Below are positions 17,442-28,815 of a stretch of DNA of 64,000 nt, one piece after another. Source of the stretch: Dioscorea cayenensis subsp. rotundata (lineage: Eukaryota > Streptophyta > Magnoliopsida > Dioscoreales > Dioscoreaceae); contig NC_052475.1 in assembly GCF_009730915.1 (NCBI RefSeq), positions 24,737,016-24,801,015 of the forward strand, in the 5' to 3' direction. The translations under genes and the position numbers were made by a program. How positions within the stretch are numbered: the stretch's first letter is position 1; each line of letters begins with the position of its first letter. The notes below the pieces were generated by a model. The model worked only from the letters and a program-made list of their open reading frames with translations. It ran no database searches and had not been told where the DNA came from.

Positions 17442-20351
17442 ATGGAGTTCGTACCGGCTCGAAACCCTAGTAAGCGTCCTTAAGGCATCTGTGATGGTTT
17501 TGTTATTGGATTTCACTTTTTTTTCTAGTGAGATTTGGTCGTTATTGAAGTATATTCGTTCAGTTTAAGTGTTCATCTGTTTGTCGTTTCTTTTGCTCCG
17601 AGAGATTTCATCAGTGGTGTTGATTGTTTGTTTTTGTTTTTTTATGCCTTTTCAATGATCAGATTGACTGTGGGAAAATCGGTTGTTTGATTTAGTAGAA
17701 ATATATGGAGTTGTTTTTGTAGCACGATTGAGAATTGAATTGGTTTTTTTTAATGATATATAAGGTGTGAAAATGTCGATTGCTTTTGTTGTAATTCCTA
17801 TTTTGATTGGATCTATGAACTTTATGTCGTGTGGGAAATTAACTGATTTTCATATATGGTGGTCATTCACGCAATGAGAAAGGGTGCTGCTCCTGTCCAA
17901 AGGTGGCATTTTTAATAACAAATGATGCTAATCTAGTTTTGCTCATATTTTATTTATGGTTGTGTTCACAAACTGAAAGCTAAACTTTCACATGAATTTT
18001 TTTTATTAATTTTGATGTTTAAGTTATTATTAATGAGCTAAAGATCTGTAGAGTTTATTTATTATTGTTTTGCCATATGTATTTTCACAATTTAAAGATC
18101 TGCAAAGTTTATTTGTTATTGTTGTCCCATCTGTGGTTGCACGATTTGAAATTGATTATTTGGATGGCAGAGGATTTCTTGTACAAGAACAAATTACAAG
18201 AGTATGCACAGAAATCTCTCATTCCCTTGCCTATATATCAAACTATTAATGAAGGAAAACAACATGCTCCAAAATTTAGATCATTTGTTATGATAGATGG
18301 AGTAGGCTTTGTGTCATCCAGCACTTTTAGTAATCGAAAAGAGGCAGAGCAAGATGCAGCGAGAATTGCCCTTGAAGGGATCTTGCAAAAGACAAAACAA
18401 GAAGGCATGCATCTAATTCACCAGGTAAGTTTTATATTTTGTATTCTATGTCACTGAAACTCTCCTTAACATCATATTCGCTTTGTTTTTTTCCCATCAT
18501 ATTTATCTAAGTATTGAATTGTTGTTGCACATGCCTTTCTTTCGGGTGCTTTAGTCTTTAAAGACAATGTTTTGCATAATTTTAAAATTCCCATTTGCAA
18601 TTGTCATACTATTTTTGGATTCTACTCTAGTTACAAACGTTACATCGAGTATTACTTTAAAGGTAACTAATTGGTCATGCTTTCAATTCTAGGATAATAT
18701 GGTTTTTCTTACTGATTTACTATGCATCCATCAGCAACTGTCTTTATTGCCGCATGTTCATGCAACTAATTTTATTGATGAGTGACATTTAGTCATATGA
18801 CCTTGCGTTGTTTGCAATCAATGCCGCCTTAGTTTATGAAGTCATCTTTGTTTATTTTGGCAGGATAAGATTTTCTGCAAGTCCATTCTTAATGAATATG
18901 CAATGAAGGCGACTGTAGATAAGCCTGTTTATACAACAGCTCAATCAGGAAGTGTGATTCCCGTTTTCGTCTCCACTTTAGTTTTTGGAGGCAAATCTTA
19001 TATTGGTGCTCATGGGAAGACTAAAAAAGAGGCAGAACAGTCAGCTGCACGTGTTGCTATTGAGTCCATTCTTAGTATGTCTGTCAATTAATGTTGGTTT
19101 GAGTAATTTAACAGCTACATCTTGTCATAATTTTATGTTCTAGAAAATTTTTTGATGTCCTTTCTTGATGATATCTCAGGCGGTTCCGACACCAAAGCTC
19201 TAATGTCTCAAATTATAAAATCCAAGAGTAGATTTTATGCTGCAGTTCATGGAACTGATGCCTTGGCAGTAAATCTGAACACGAATGCGGGTTTGGTAGG
19301 ATCTGCAGAGGATCAGCCTGGTCCTTGGATTCAGTTTGGAATAGGGTTTCATTCAGCTATAGAAAATGGCAAACCGCTGACAGGACATGACTCTGAAGTA
19401 TTTCCGTCGTGTGAGCATGTCAATGCTGAAGTACCACACCTTGTTTCTTCTGTATTAAAAGAAACCAAATGATGAAGTTCTGTCTCAAGGAAATTCTGAA
19501 TTAATTCAAAGTGATCCATATGTGCCTGCTTTCGCACAAGGTAGCCAATTATCAGGAGTTGGAAACAGTGGTTTCAAACCGGCCCCTAATGAATCTTATT
19601 CTCAAGAGAATGATCAAGTAATTGCTTCTGTCGATACCTCTATAGTCCCTGATGATCCTCAAGTTATGATTTCAAGCCACGACAAGAAGCGCTCATTCGA
19701 GACAAGAAATGATCATGGGCAAGAAAAGAAAGCAAAGACTGATGAAGAGTAAGTACAGCACTTTTTCTTTTACTAAATAATATTTTATTTTCTACTTCTG
19801 AAAACAGGTAATCAACCATTTAAAATGTTTGCAGATTTTTCTCAAAGCAAGAACCTCATTCATTTCATTTTATTCCATATCATGCTAACGTGGACAAAGT
19901 TACCCTTTGGACCAATTCCATCTAGTTTTAAAGATAAAGCTGTTGCTTCTCATTAAAAAAATTGACGGCAAAAATCTGCCTACAGAAGTATGTCTCTTGT
20001 CACAATGAATTACTGAAATTAAATTGGCTGGACTCTCAATTAGATCATTCTGATTGTTCAGTAACTTTATTCATGGCATCTGATATGAGAATCCATCTTT
20101 TGTTGATATATTTACTTATTTCCTTGAAAGTTGCTCTGCATTTGAGGGCACTTGCCAAGAATAATTTAATTATGTTCTACACATCTGTTTCCTTTTCAGC
20201 ACAGATGCAGAACTCTCTGCAGAATGTGGTTTAGTGTTTTTTATGATGTTTGTGGCTAATTAACTATCTACTCAGCTTTATTAGGTTGCCCAGTGAGTCA
20301 CCAGAAGAGAACCCAAATACAATCTCCGAAACTCAGATAGAAGATACGTAA
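17442..20351 (+). CDS. Double-stranded RNA-binding protein (DRB family) with one frame slip
   Basis: Plant DRB proteins with two N-terminal dsRNA-binding domains assist Dicer-like enzymes. Exons: 17442-17469, 18171-18424, 18864-19074, 19180-19748, 20285-20351. dsRBD 1 spans about residues 12-82 (YKNKLQEYAQK, then NRKEAEQDAARIAL). dsRBD 2 spans about 97-166 (CKSILNEYAMK, then TKKEAEQSAARVAIESIL). The long tail is polar with a basic patch (KKRSFETRNDHGQEKKAK). As read, exon 4 stops at 19470-19472, giving about 261 residues. Dropping one A from the A4 run at 19457-19460 would keep the frame open through exon 5 to a TAA at 20349, giving about 375 residues, and exon 4 length then fits the phases of its neighbours. 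So this is either a truncated allele or a one-base consensus error. Which DRB subgroup it belongs to is not clear. Confidence 0.85.
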
Positions 20352-21347
20352 TTCTGTCAAGACTTGCCGCTGCCAAAAAAGTACATAATCAGCTTCTTTT
20401 CTCACAACAATGACCAGTGATGGTGGTTAACTTGGAGATGCAACTTCAATTTACCAGTTTTTTCTCTGAACAATCTTTGCCTATGAAATTTTGTTGCAAT
20501 GGAAGGAGGAACATGCTCTAAAAGTGAGGCAAATGGAGAATGCTTGAATCTTCTGATGCACTAAATTGAAGCATGACAACCATTTGTATGATATTACCTT
20601 TAATTCCTGATTCATGGGTTTGCTCACATGTAACTTTTAAGAGATAGACTCTGTATTGATGGGAGATGGAAGTTAGTTCTCAGCATGTACATGACAAGCA
20701 CCTTTTCTATACACCAATGGATTGTAATTCTCTTCATAGTTCATCAACTCAACTTCTTGTTCTCTATTTTACATTCAAACAGACTCTAGATGGGAAACAG
20801 AGTTTTTGTCTCTCATGTTAAATGAAATACTTTTGCTGCTGCAAGAACTTGTTGCGTTACACCGTGAGGGGCTCTGGTTTTATTTTAATCAAGTGGGAAT
20901 GCTTGCTCAGCTAATTCATCAAACTTATCCGGCATATGACGAGGTGATAGAGCTTGTGCCAGTGGAGGAGAGGGTGGAACCATTGTATTGCAGGAGGCTT
21001 AACTCTCTTTTGTTTAGGAATGCTGGGCTTGATGGCTGTGATGAACTCATAGCAAGTGCAAGGAATTGCTTGTTCTGAACTTGCTGGTATTCAATCAGGT
21101 ATACAATATATGGTAGAGTTCTTTCCTTATTATATATGCATGCAACAATGTGATCCGATGGCAAGCACCAAATGCCGAAAACAATACCCAAACTTGTCCT
21201 GAGTTCAGCTCCTGACAGCTCCTGAAAACATGAAAAAAAAACGAAGTATTATTCATGCGCGCATCATTATTTTATTCAAATTAACAAAATTGTCTCTGTG
21301 ATATATATAGTAAATATTCCGTCAATTCTGATTTTACATATACAATC
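20352..21347. other. Spacer downstream of DRB with one unrecognised open frame
   Basis: The first 400 bases look like DRB 3' UTR. An open frame at 20806-21078 (+) contains WFYFNQVGMLAQLIHQTYPA but matches no family I know and lacks clear splice signals. It may be an old retroelement piece, given the RNase H fragment just downstream. Confidence 0.35.
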
Positions 21348-21680
21348 AAACGAGATGTTTTAAAGGCTGAGCTGTTGGCGTTGGAGGAGGCTTTAAGGAG
21401 ATGCAAGAGTTGTAAGCTGTTTCCCCAACTGGTGTACTCAGATTGCATCACTTTGGTGGAGATCATTGAGACAGATGATAGGTGGATGAACTGGAGATTC
21501 AACATGACGATCAAGACGATCCGGGGGTATCTTAAGGAATGCAATTCCGTCAGGTTGGAGGTTATCCCCAGACAGCTGAATTTGATTGCTGACAAACTCG
21601 CGAAATTCGCGTTGAGGAATCCGGGTGTTTCACAGAGGGCTGCCTCTCCCGAACTGGTTAGAGGAGGTGGCGGTGGCTAG
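21348..21680 (+). mobile_element. LINE-type RNase H domain fragment
   Basis: The translation reads KAELLALEEALRRCKS, then LVYSDCITLVEII, then VIPRQLNLIADKLAKFAL, and ends at TAG 21678-21680. This order (E near the start, a YSDC strand, then NxxAD/H-LAK) is that of the RNase H-like domain at the C-terminus of plant LINE polyproteins and related cellular copies. Only the C-terminal two thirds are present, with no ATG or gene structure of its own. It is most likely a LINE relic. Confidence 0.65.
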
Positions 21681-23300
21681 TGATCTTCACTTCTAGTTTT
21701 TATTGTAGTTTTGCTGTGTTTTTTTAAGCATTTTGCTCAGGTTCTCCAGGGAAAAACTTGATAGAAAAATTTATCATTTCGCACCCATCCTTAAAGAAAG
21801 ACAGATGAGAAATTTTGAAAGTTCATGTTGAGTGTCACTAGCATAGAAAGAAAAGATATTTTGTGAAAGAATTAAAGAAACTTTTCTTGTATATCTCTAA
21901 CTCTTTTGCATCTATTGGAGTTGTACATATCATATTGATCAACCAGATGACAAATTGAATGCTCCATCCTCAGCCAGTGCACGCTCTTACTACAGAAAGC
22001 TTCGTCAGCTTTCAAAAGCAGGATAATGGCATAAAGCCTTGTCATAATCGTCAACAAAGTGTGGTCCTAAACAACTTGGGCAAGGGATAATCTGATGGAA
22101 ACAAGGCAGATCTTGAAGAAGAGAACCCAAATGTAGTTCAGGAAAATTCTAAAGTTTCTTGCATATCAAAGAAAAAATAGTAGGAAAATGACAAGAGTAT
22201 CTCTTAATCAACAAGGAAAAAAAAATGTTGGAAAATGACATAAGTATTTCTTAATCAACAAGCATGCAGACTTTTTTATACTTTGTTGAGATGCCAGCTA
22301 GCTGATGACTGTGTAAGGGTCATTCACTACCAAGTTGGAACATTAATGGTACTTCTTGCTTTAATCTACTTGCCTTGGTTTACAGGGCAAATGAATCAAT
22401 AATATTGAAAACCAACACATAGATGGAGTCAAGTAACAAATTGTCGGTGCTGAGTGCAGTGGCTCACAAAAAGATATATATGTGGTGATTGATTGAGTTA
22501 ATGGCAGAGTTGGCAATCCAAGAGAAGACACCATATGTATTTCAGCATTATTAGCTCCATCAAACAAAATGTTTGGTAGATTCTGATCAATGTCACTCAT
22601 TGACATCATATAGTGTGATCCACACTGTCAATGCATTATAAAATATTAAAACCTCAGTGTTTGTCCAAAACTCAGTAGTTTGCAGGATGTGCAGATGTGC
22701 ATGCCCCATATAAACAATACAAGATGATTGATGTATAGAATTAATGCTTTATCAAAATGCTTACCAGGAAATTTTAGATTTTGCCAGCCAACTCCTAGTT
22801 TTGTTTAAATTGTAAGGGTGATGAACAGATGATCTGGAAAAGCTGTCTGTAAAACAAGGCTTTAATACCATATGGCACTCGACAACCTAGATATTAATAG
22901 CTTTAAATTACAAATGAAGCAATAAGAGCAAAGAAGATATTATACCATATCAAGCAACAACAACATTTTAATGAATGAAAAGCATTCAAGATTAAAGAAC
23001 CATATACAAGGGGAAAAGAAAAATTTTTAATGGTGAAAGATCACCAGAAGAAATATAAGAGAATTTACAAAGACAAGAAACAAAAATCAGGAAGTACAAA
23101 GGTTCAACATGATATGGATAATAAGTTCATAAACTGAACTGTTTCTTGAACAGTAAAACAGCTCTAATGCTGTTTTAGGCTAAAGTGGTTTAATATATAG
23201 AAGCATACGCTCCATACAACACAAAGACTTGAGGGCAACCAAAAAAAAAAAAGATCTTCACCACCAAGTTCTAATGATCATGTAGAAATAGGCTTTCAAC
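21681..23300. other. Intergenic region, no gene seen
   Basis: No open frame or RNA is supported. The sequence is moderately AT-rich and unique-looking. It could be the 3' part of a long minus-strand MIR168 primary transcript, but nothing in the sequence proves it. Confidence 0.4.
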
Positions 23301-23364
23301 ATCAGTTCTTGACTCATTACACTGCAGACATTTATGACATGATCCTCTTAATGCCAATGTTGTC

Positions 23365-23830
23365 CAGTAAACTGAGAACATGCAGTTGTCCTTCCATGCC
23401 TTGTTTAAGGCCTAAAACAATAGGCACCAAAAAGCAGAGCAAAAGATGTAGTAGATTACTGACAAACATTACAGTGCCATTCATATGTAAACTGTGAACA
23501 TGCAGTAGTTGTTTCTTACCTTGGTTGATGCATAACACAATAGATGAACAAAAAAAAAAAGAGATCAAAAGAGAGTCATGCATTACCAACAAAGTATCTG
23601 TACATTCATAATTGGGGAATACTCCCTGAGCGCTAATGGTGTGGGGCAAACTAACAACGTGCTGTTTTTGCTTCATGCCATAGTTAAGGCCTAACACAGT
23701 AGATGAAAAGAGCAAAGCAAGAGAGAGTGTATTACCAACCAATTTTAGAAGGATACACTCATATGTCCATAATTAGGAAATATTCCCTAAACACTAATGG
23801 TATGAGATAAACCATGAGCATGCATTCATT
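23365..23830. repeat. Degenerate repeat, about four copies
   Basis: Related segments begin near 23369, 23486, 23646 and 23809. Each has an AAACTGAGAACATGCAG-like start, and the first three continue to a TAAGGCCTAACACAGTAGATG-like part. Spacing is irregular (about 117, 160 and 163 bp). One further shared block (CATAATTGGGGAATACTCCC-like) occurs near 23610 and 23770. It lies between MIR168 and the LINE fragment; no coding role is seen. Confidence 0.6.
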
Positions 23831-24592
23831 ACAAGAAACAGATAAATAGAAGGATAAGTATTAATGAAAAACATCACAAAGAGATATTTATGATCATTAT
23901 TGTGGTTTGATATAAACATAAGAGGAAACATGAACCAAGACAAAATCACACAACAAATTTATTTATCATAACACAACATGTATATTAGCTAAAAAAATAA
24001 CTAGATCTACTATTTCTAACTCCAAAATCAGACCAACGATCAGTTAAAATTATTGGCTCTTGATTTCTTCATTTCAATAAGGTATTTATTCAGGATAAAT
24101 TTTACAAAAGATTACCGTTTAAATTTATAATTTTTCGATTTCTTCACTCTGATAAGGTATTCATTTAGGATAAATTCTTCAAACGAAACCAATTAATTAT
24201 ATATATATACATATATTTTCAATTTTAACAAGGTTTTCCTCGACGATGAAAAATACGATCTAATGTGATTGATGGCGAACATGAACAGCAATAAATCATA
24301 GAGAAAATTTCTGAAAACAATAAGAATATCCAGAGAAGTTGCTTTCGATCTAAGACGCAAAAAATTAAAAACCAAAAAGACTTTCCGATGGAGCTGATAC
24401 TTAAAAATCCAAATCATGGAGTCACTCACGATCGAATCCATCAGAACACGGATCAGAAAACCAGAAACAGCACAAGAGCATGGATTCAAAACCAAGCTGA
24501 AGATCAAACGATAATTTCAGAGAACCTAGAAAGAGAATACCGATGTTTGAGATCTGAGATGGATCTCGACGGCGGTGAGGGATAGGAACGCC
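23831..24592. other. Region downstream of the MIR168 hairpin
   Basis: Probably part of the MIR168 primary transcript on the minus strand. A GTATTC donor-like site near 24540 could start an intron. Two near-copies of TTCTTCATTTCAATAAGGTATTTATTCAGGATAAA-like sequence (from about 24066 and 24140) are about 75 bp apart. No protein gene is supported. Confidence 0.4.
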
Positions 24593-24716
24593 TGTGACTC
24601 TCGAATTCACTTGATGCAAGTGGGGAGCCGGCCGAAACGGAAGGGATCCACGGCCGGAGCGGATCGGACGCCGGAGTGGTCGAGTCCCGACCTGCACCAA
24701 GCGAGCTCGAGAGAAC
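24593..24716 (-). ncRNA. MIR168: MIR168 precursor hairpin
   Basis: On the minus strand, 24684-24704 reads TCGCTTGGTGCAGGTCGGG plus two more bases (AC), matching mature miR168, which targets AGO1 mRNA and so tunes the main silencing effector. The opposite arm, 24605-24625, carries the star-like sequence CCCCACTTGCATCAAGTGAA plus T. The arms pair along the whole duplex with about three G:U pairs and one C:C mismatch, and the stem continues below it (CTCTCGA with TCGAGAG). The loop is about 58 bases and GC-rich. From memory, Arabidopsis miR168 ends GGUCGGGAA and rice miR168a ends GAUCGGGAC; this one has the G of the first and final C of the second. A TATA box lies just upstream. Confidence 0.93.
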
Positions 24717-24766
24717 GGCGATGAGATCGGAGACGATGTGGGGAACAAATGGGAAGAAGAGGGCTC

Positions 24767-24774
24767 TATTTATA
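24767..24774 (-). promoter_or_regulatory. TATA box of MIR168
   Basis: The minus strand reads CTATAAATAG at 24766-24775, about 50 bases upstream of the foldback base. Transcription is therefore expected to start near 24735-24745, right before the hairpin. Confidence 0.75.
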
Positions 24775-24775
24775 G

Positions 24776-25078
24776 AATGTGTGGATGAACCCAGTGACAA
24801 CTGAGATTTTTTTCCTTTTTTTCTTTTTTCTTTTTTTGTGAATTTTCGGATAACCCCCTGAGATCTTTTGCTTTCTCATATTCCTCCCTGTGCCAGTGAT
24901 TATTCTTCATTAAAATCAGTGGTTTTTACATCGTATACCTTATAAAATCACTCAATTGCTTCTTTTTGCACACTGAAGCAGCATCATGAGTGATAAATTT
25001 TGAACACTAACAAATTATCCAAAAAAAAAAAAAACATATATTCTGGAGTTCTTGTTAACTTTGATATTTTTATTTATT
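24776..25078. other. AT-rich spacer upstream of MIR168
   Basis: Contains the MIR168 upstream region and homopolymer runs. Nothing else is recognisable. Confidence 0.5.
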
Positions 25079-25575
25079 TATTTTTTTTTTTTGAAAAGTG
25101 GATTAACCACGTCAATTAAAACAAGAGAGCATACACCAATCTTCCACTAAACTAAAAGGCGGTGGAATAACATAGCAGTAAACCACTGGGAGTAGTGCCA
25201 TAAGAACCAACAAAACAACAAAACCTGAAAAAAGACAAGGAAAACAACAACAAAGGTAAGAGGAGAGAAGACTCCCGCAAGACAACAACAACTAAGCTAG
25301 CCCGGGATCTGATCAAGAGCCTCCTCAAGGTCCTAAGAATTCCAAACTATGACAAATGGTATAAATGGAATCCTCCAGCTTGACTCTGGCTCCATCCGGC
25401 ACTGTAGAGAATCAAGACAAGAGCATGTGCAGTCAAATATTCCACACAATCGCTTTCACAACTAAGTCGCCTATATCTCTACTCGACGGCCTCACTAACA
25501 AGCGCCAGGAAACCCAAACGAATTGCATAAACATAAGCGGGTCAGGAAGATTAAGGAGCCTCACGAAAATATTAT
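25079..25575 (-). mobile_element. LINE 3' fragment with poly-A tail
   Basis: A T run at 25079-25092 is the poly-A tail of a minus-strand insertion. Upstream of it on that strand the reading includes RDIGDLVVKAIVWNI and DSIYTICHSLEFLG, like the end of the zinc-binding and C-terminal region of plant LINE reverse transcriptases. The frame has stops, so it is a dead 5'-truncated copy. The 5' limit is approximate. Confidence 0.6.
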
Positions 25576-26690
25576 AATTTTCATATTAAATAGTTTTTTT
25601 TAATAAAAGCAACCAGTAACATGTCTCACCTCATTTTTCATATGGGACTAAAATAACACTGGACTATGAGATATTTTGGTTATACACTTCATTCAAAGAT
25701 AATAAGAGTTTTTATTAATATATTTTTTACATATATTTTTTGTTATTTTGTTTTTAATAATATGTATAAATCATTCTAAATATACATATTTTTAATTATT
25801 TTATCACAATTTACTAATTATATATTGAGAATAAGTTATTTTTTTTAATTTTTCATATAAAGAATAAGTGTTTTAATTGCTCGGCTTAGTTTTTACTGTA
25901 ATTTGTTGTAATGTTATTGATTGAAGTTTTTTTTTTAATTATTATTATTATTATATTTTTGGGGGGGTGTGTGTTGTGGGGGTTGGGATGGTTGGGGTGT
26001 GTGTGTGTGTGTGTGGTGTTGATAATAAGTTCATCTATTGACATATATAAAAATAATTTATGATCATGTTCTTTTAGCATTCATTGTACATGTAAATATG
26101 CAGACAAACATTGGTTGGCCTTTATTTGGTTAAGCAGCTTTACAAAAGATTATTTATAATTTTATGAGAGAATGACACATGGTACTCATGCATGATCCAA
26201 GAGAAATCTCTTTTGGTGGATTTTAGATGGCCACGAATGAGAGAATCCAGTTCCCATCCATCCATCACATGCCACCACTCCTCTAGGGAATCATTTTTAG
26301 CTACATAAAAAAGTAAAAAAGAAATGCAAGAACTAAGAATTTTTATAATTTCAAAACAAGCAAAAAGGTTTAGATTATGAAGTGCACTAGTGTAGTGACA
26401 TTTTGCTTCTTGATTTTTTTTCTTTTCTTTTTTCTTGTTAAAAATCATGTTTTGCACACCATCTTGGATTCAATTCTTGAACCTTTGGACACCGAGAAAA
26501 ATAAAGTGTTAGTTTTATTATACCAAAATTTCACTAATGAAACACTAGATCCTGACACATTTCAAAGAAAAAACAGTACGATGAAATTATGTTGGTAGTA
26601 TACTAGTATCCATGTCCATATACGTAATAGTTGTCAATTTTTATGATATCAACATATATATATATATATATAAATTAAAAGGCTAGTAAT
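25576..26690. other. AT-rich intergenic region
   Basis: No gene is seen. Microsatellites: (ATT)n near 25939-25953 and (TG)n at about 25997-26015, preceded by a G-rich tract. A (TA)n tract lies at 26651-26671. Confidence 0.5.
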
Positions 26691-27110
26691 TTACTGATGT
26701 CCTTAGATTTATAATTTAAGAATATGTACGTATATAAGGACCGGTTTCTACGAATGTCTTTAGATTTGTATTTTAAAACATCCGTAGATCATTCATTAGA
26801 TTGGGTTGCACATCATAATTACAATATTTAGTGAGACAACAATTTGTATTATGACTAATGGATATCCTTAGATTTGTAATCTAAGGGCATTTGTAAATCA
26901 ACCATTGTATTGATTCGCACATCATCACAATAGTACTCAATAGGATGAATAACTTGTACTACACCTATCAACAATACTGACGTCCTTAGATTTGTAGGAC
27001 ATTTGTAATCTAAAGACATCCGTGGTTTAACTATTGAATTGAGTCGCTCATTTTAGTTACAACACTCAATGTGATCAACAGTTCATACTATACCTAGTAA
27101 CATTATAGAG
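26690..27110. repeat. Degenerate tandem array, three to four units of about 110-130 bp
   Basis: Units start near 26752, 26861 and 26980, with a partial one at about 26695. Each has CCTTAGATTTGTAATCTAAG-like sequence (itself nearly palindromic), then CATCCGTAGATC-like, GATTG-like and TTGTACTACACCTA-like parts. The palindromic core is best kept at 26868-26888. No gene is present. Confidence 0.7.
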
Positions 27111-27760
27111 TGATGAATAGTGTTTATTAATGCATTGATAGCCATTCAATAATCGATCCAAACAGTTGTTGAGCAATTTAGACCGTCCAATCTTATTTGC
27201 AATCCCTTTGTTGGAAAAAAAAAAAAAATATAAACACCCTCACACCTACACACCTACCCACTTCCCTAACAAATATAATAGTTTTTGGCACGGTTTATAC
27301 TCATGTTTAACTCTTTCTTATCCTTCTTTTATATCTGCTGTCTCTTCTTTGTTCTCTTTTTTATTTTATCTTTTCTACCGATGTTTTAAGAATGTCCGTA
27401 ATTTATATTTTACCTTTATATAAATTTTATTTATAATATAAATAAATATTTTCAAATAAATATTTTTTATTTTATCATTATACCTGAATCATGTATAAAA
27501 AAAAAAAGTCAAACTCAAGACCCTGTGAGGAATCAATTTAAAAGCAAAATTTAAGGTTTTATGATCATCAACAGTTAAATCCAGATCCACTGTTTCATGA
27601 TTGGGGTTGAATCAGTAGAATCTACTACTAGGCTTGTATTCAATTATTCGATTTCACTCTCAATCTTGATCAAGAGGGTGATGGCCCGGTGATAGATCCC
27701 TCATGATCCTGGCCGTTCAGCAAGTGATCTCCAGTTCAAGATCACTAACCCACCTTCATC
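27111..27760. other. Intergenic region, nothing recognised
   Basis: AT-rich with A runs near 27219 and 27497. The end of the stretch is the presumed promoter of the weak transcription unit that follows. Confidence 0.4.
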
Positions 27761-28174
27761 GGTCACGGTTCCTTTCTCCACGTGGCAACATTCTAACGGT
27801 GCATTTCCACGCCATCGTCACTATCATTTCCCTCGCTTTCTCAAGACATTGAGCTCTGCGCTGCTTTTCCCTCGGTTTCCATGGCGGAATTCCCATCTCC
27901 GGCGATCTAAAACCACCAAATGCTTCAGATCTCCTTTGCAAAGGTGAAATGGGGCATTGTTTTACTTCATATAAAATTTAGCAGTTTTCGGCATCTATGA
28001 AATTCTTTGTTTGCATTTAGATTGATTTTGGAGATGCATACTAGCTTAGTGATTTTGTTCTAATAGGTTAAGGATCCGAAGTTGGAGATATGAACATGGA
28101 GATGCGTTTTTATGGACGCAAACGAGGAATGGTATTGATGCGATGAAATCCTAGGGTAAACCTAGTAAAAGAAT

Positions 28175-28815
28175 TGTTAAGTGCTAACACTGTGGATCCT
28201 CCTATATCAGTTGAATCTTTTCATGGGGATATTAATTTCTGATTGCAAGGTGACAGCCACTTTCATATTCTATTTTGAAGAGCATCTTTCTTTTTTATTG
28301 CATTGCTGTATGTAATAGTTTATCAATTGGGCATAATCTCTTACTGTTGATTCTGGTTGCAATTATGCTAAGTTGTATTTCACCTTCCACATATCATCAA
28401 GCTTATGTTTTTAAGAATAAATTTTTGTTACAGAAGATAAGGGACAGTTTCAAAATATTTGTTTCTGCACTGATTTTTGTATATTAATAACTGATGGTTT
28501 ATAGCTATATGTTAGCAATAAAATCCAAGATTAAGCATACTAAAGAATTATTAAGTTCAAGTGCAAACACTGTGGTTCCATCAGTTGAATATTTTCATGG
28601 TGACATTGATCTCTGGTTGCAAGGCTTTTCTTTTTTATTGCATTGATGCATGTAATATTTAATCAATTGACATGATCTCCTACTGTTGACTGTGGTTACA
28701 ATTATACTAAATTGTATTTCACTTCTCACATATCATCTAGCTCATGCTTGTCAAAAGAAATTTGCGTTACAGAAAATAGGGGAATGTTTTGTTTCTGCAC
28801 TGAATTTTTTGTCCT
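28175..28815. repeat. Diverged tandem duplication, about 300-bp unit
   Basis: 28175-28485 and 28555-28815 share a colinear series: AACACTGTGG, ATCAGTTGAAT, TTTCATGG, TTTTTTATTGCATTG, TACTGTTGA, TTGTATTTCAC, CACATATCATC and TTTCTGCACTGA. The period is about 380 bp with indels. It lies in a putative intron of the weak transcription unit. Confidence 0.8.

Noticed and set aside
24422-24800. Open frames of about 100 codons on the minus strand
   Set aside because: They overlap the MIR168 hairpin and TATA box; the precursor explains the sequence better.
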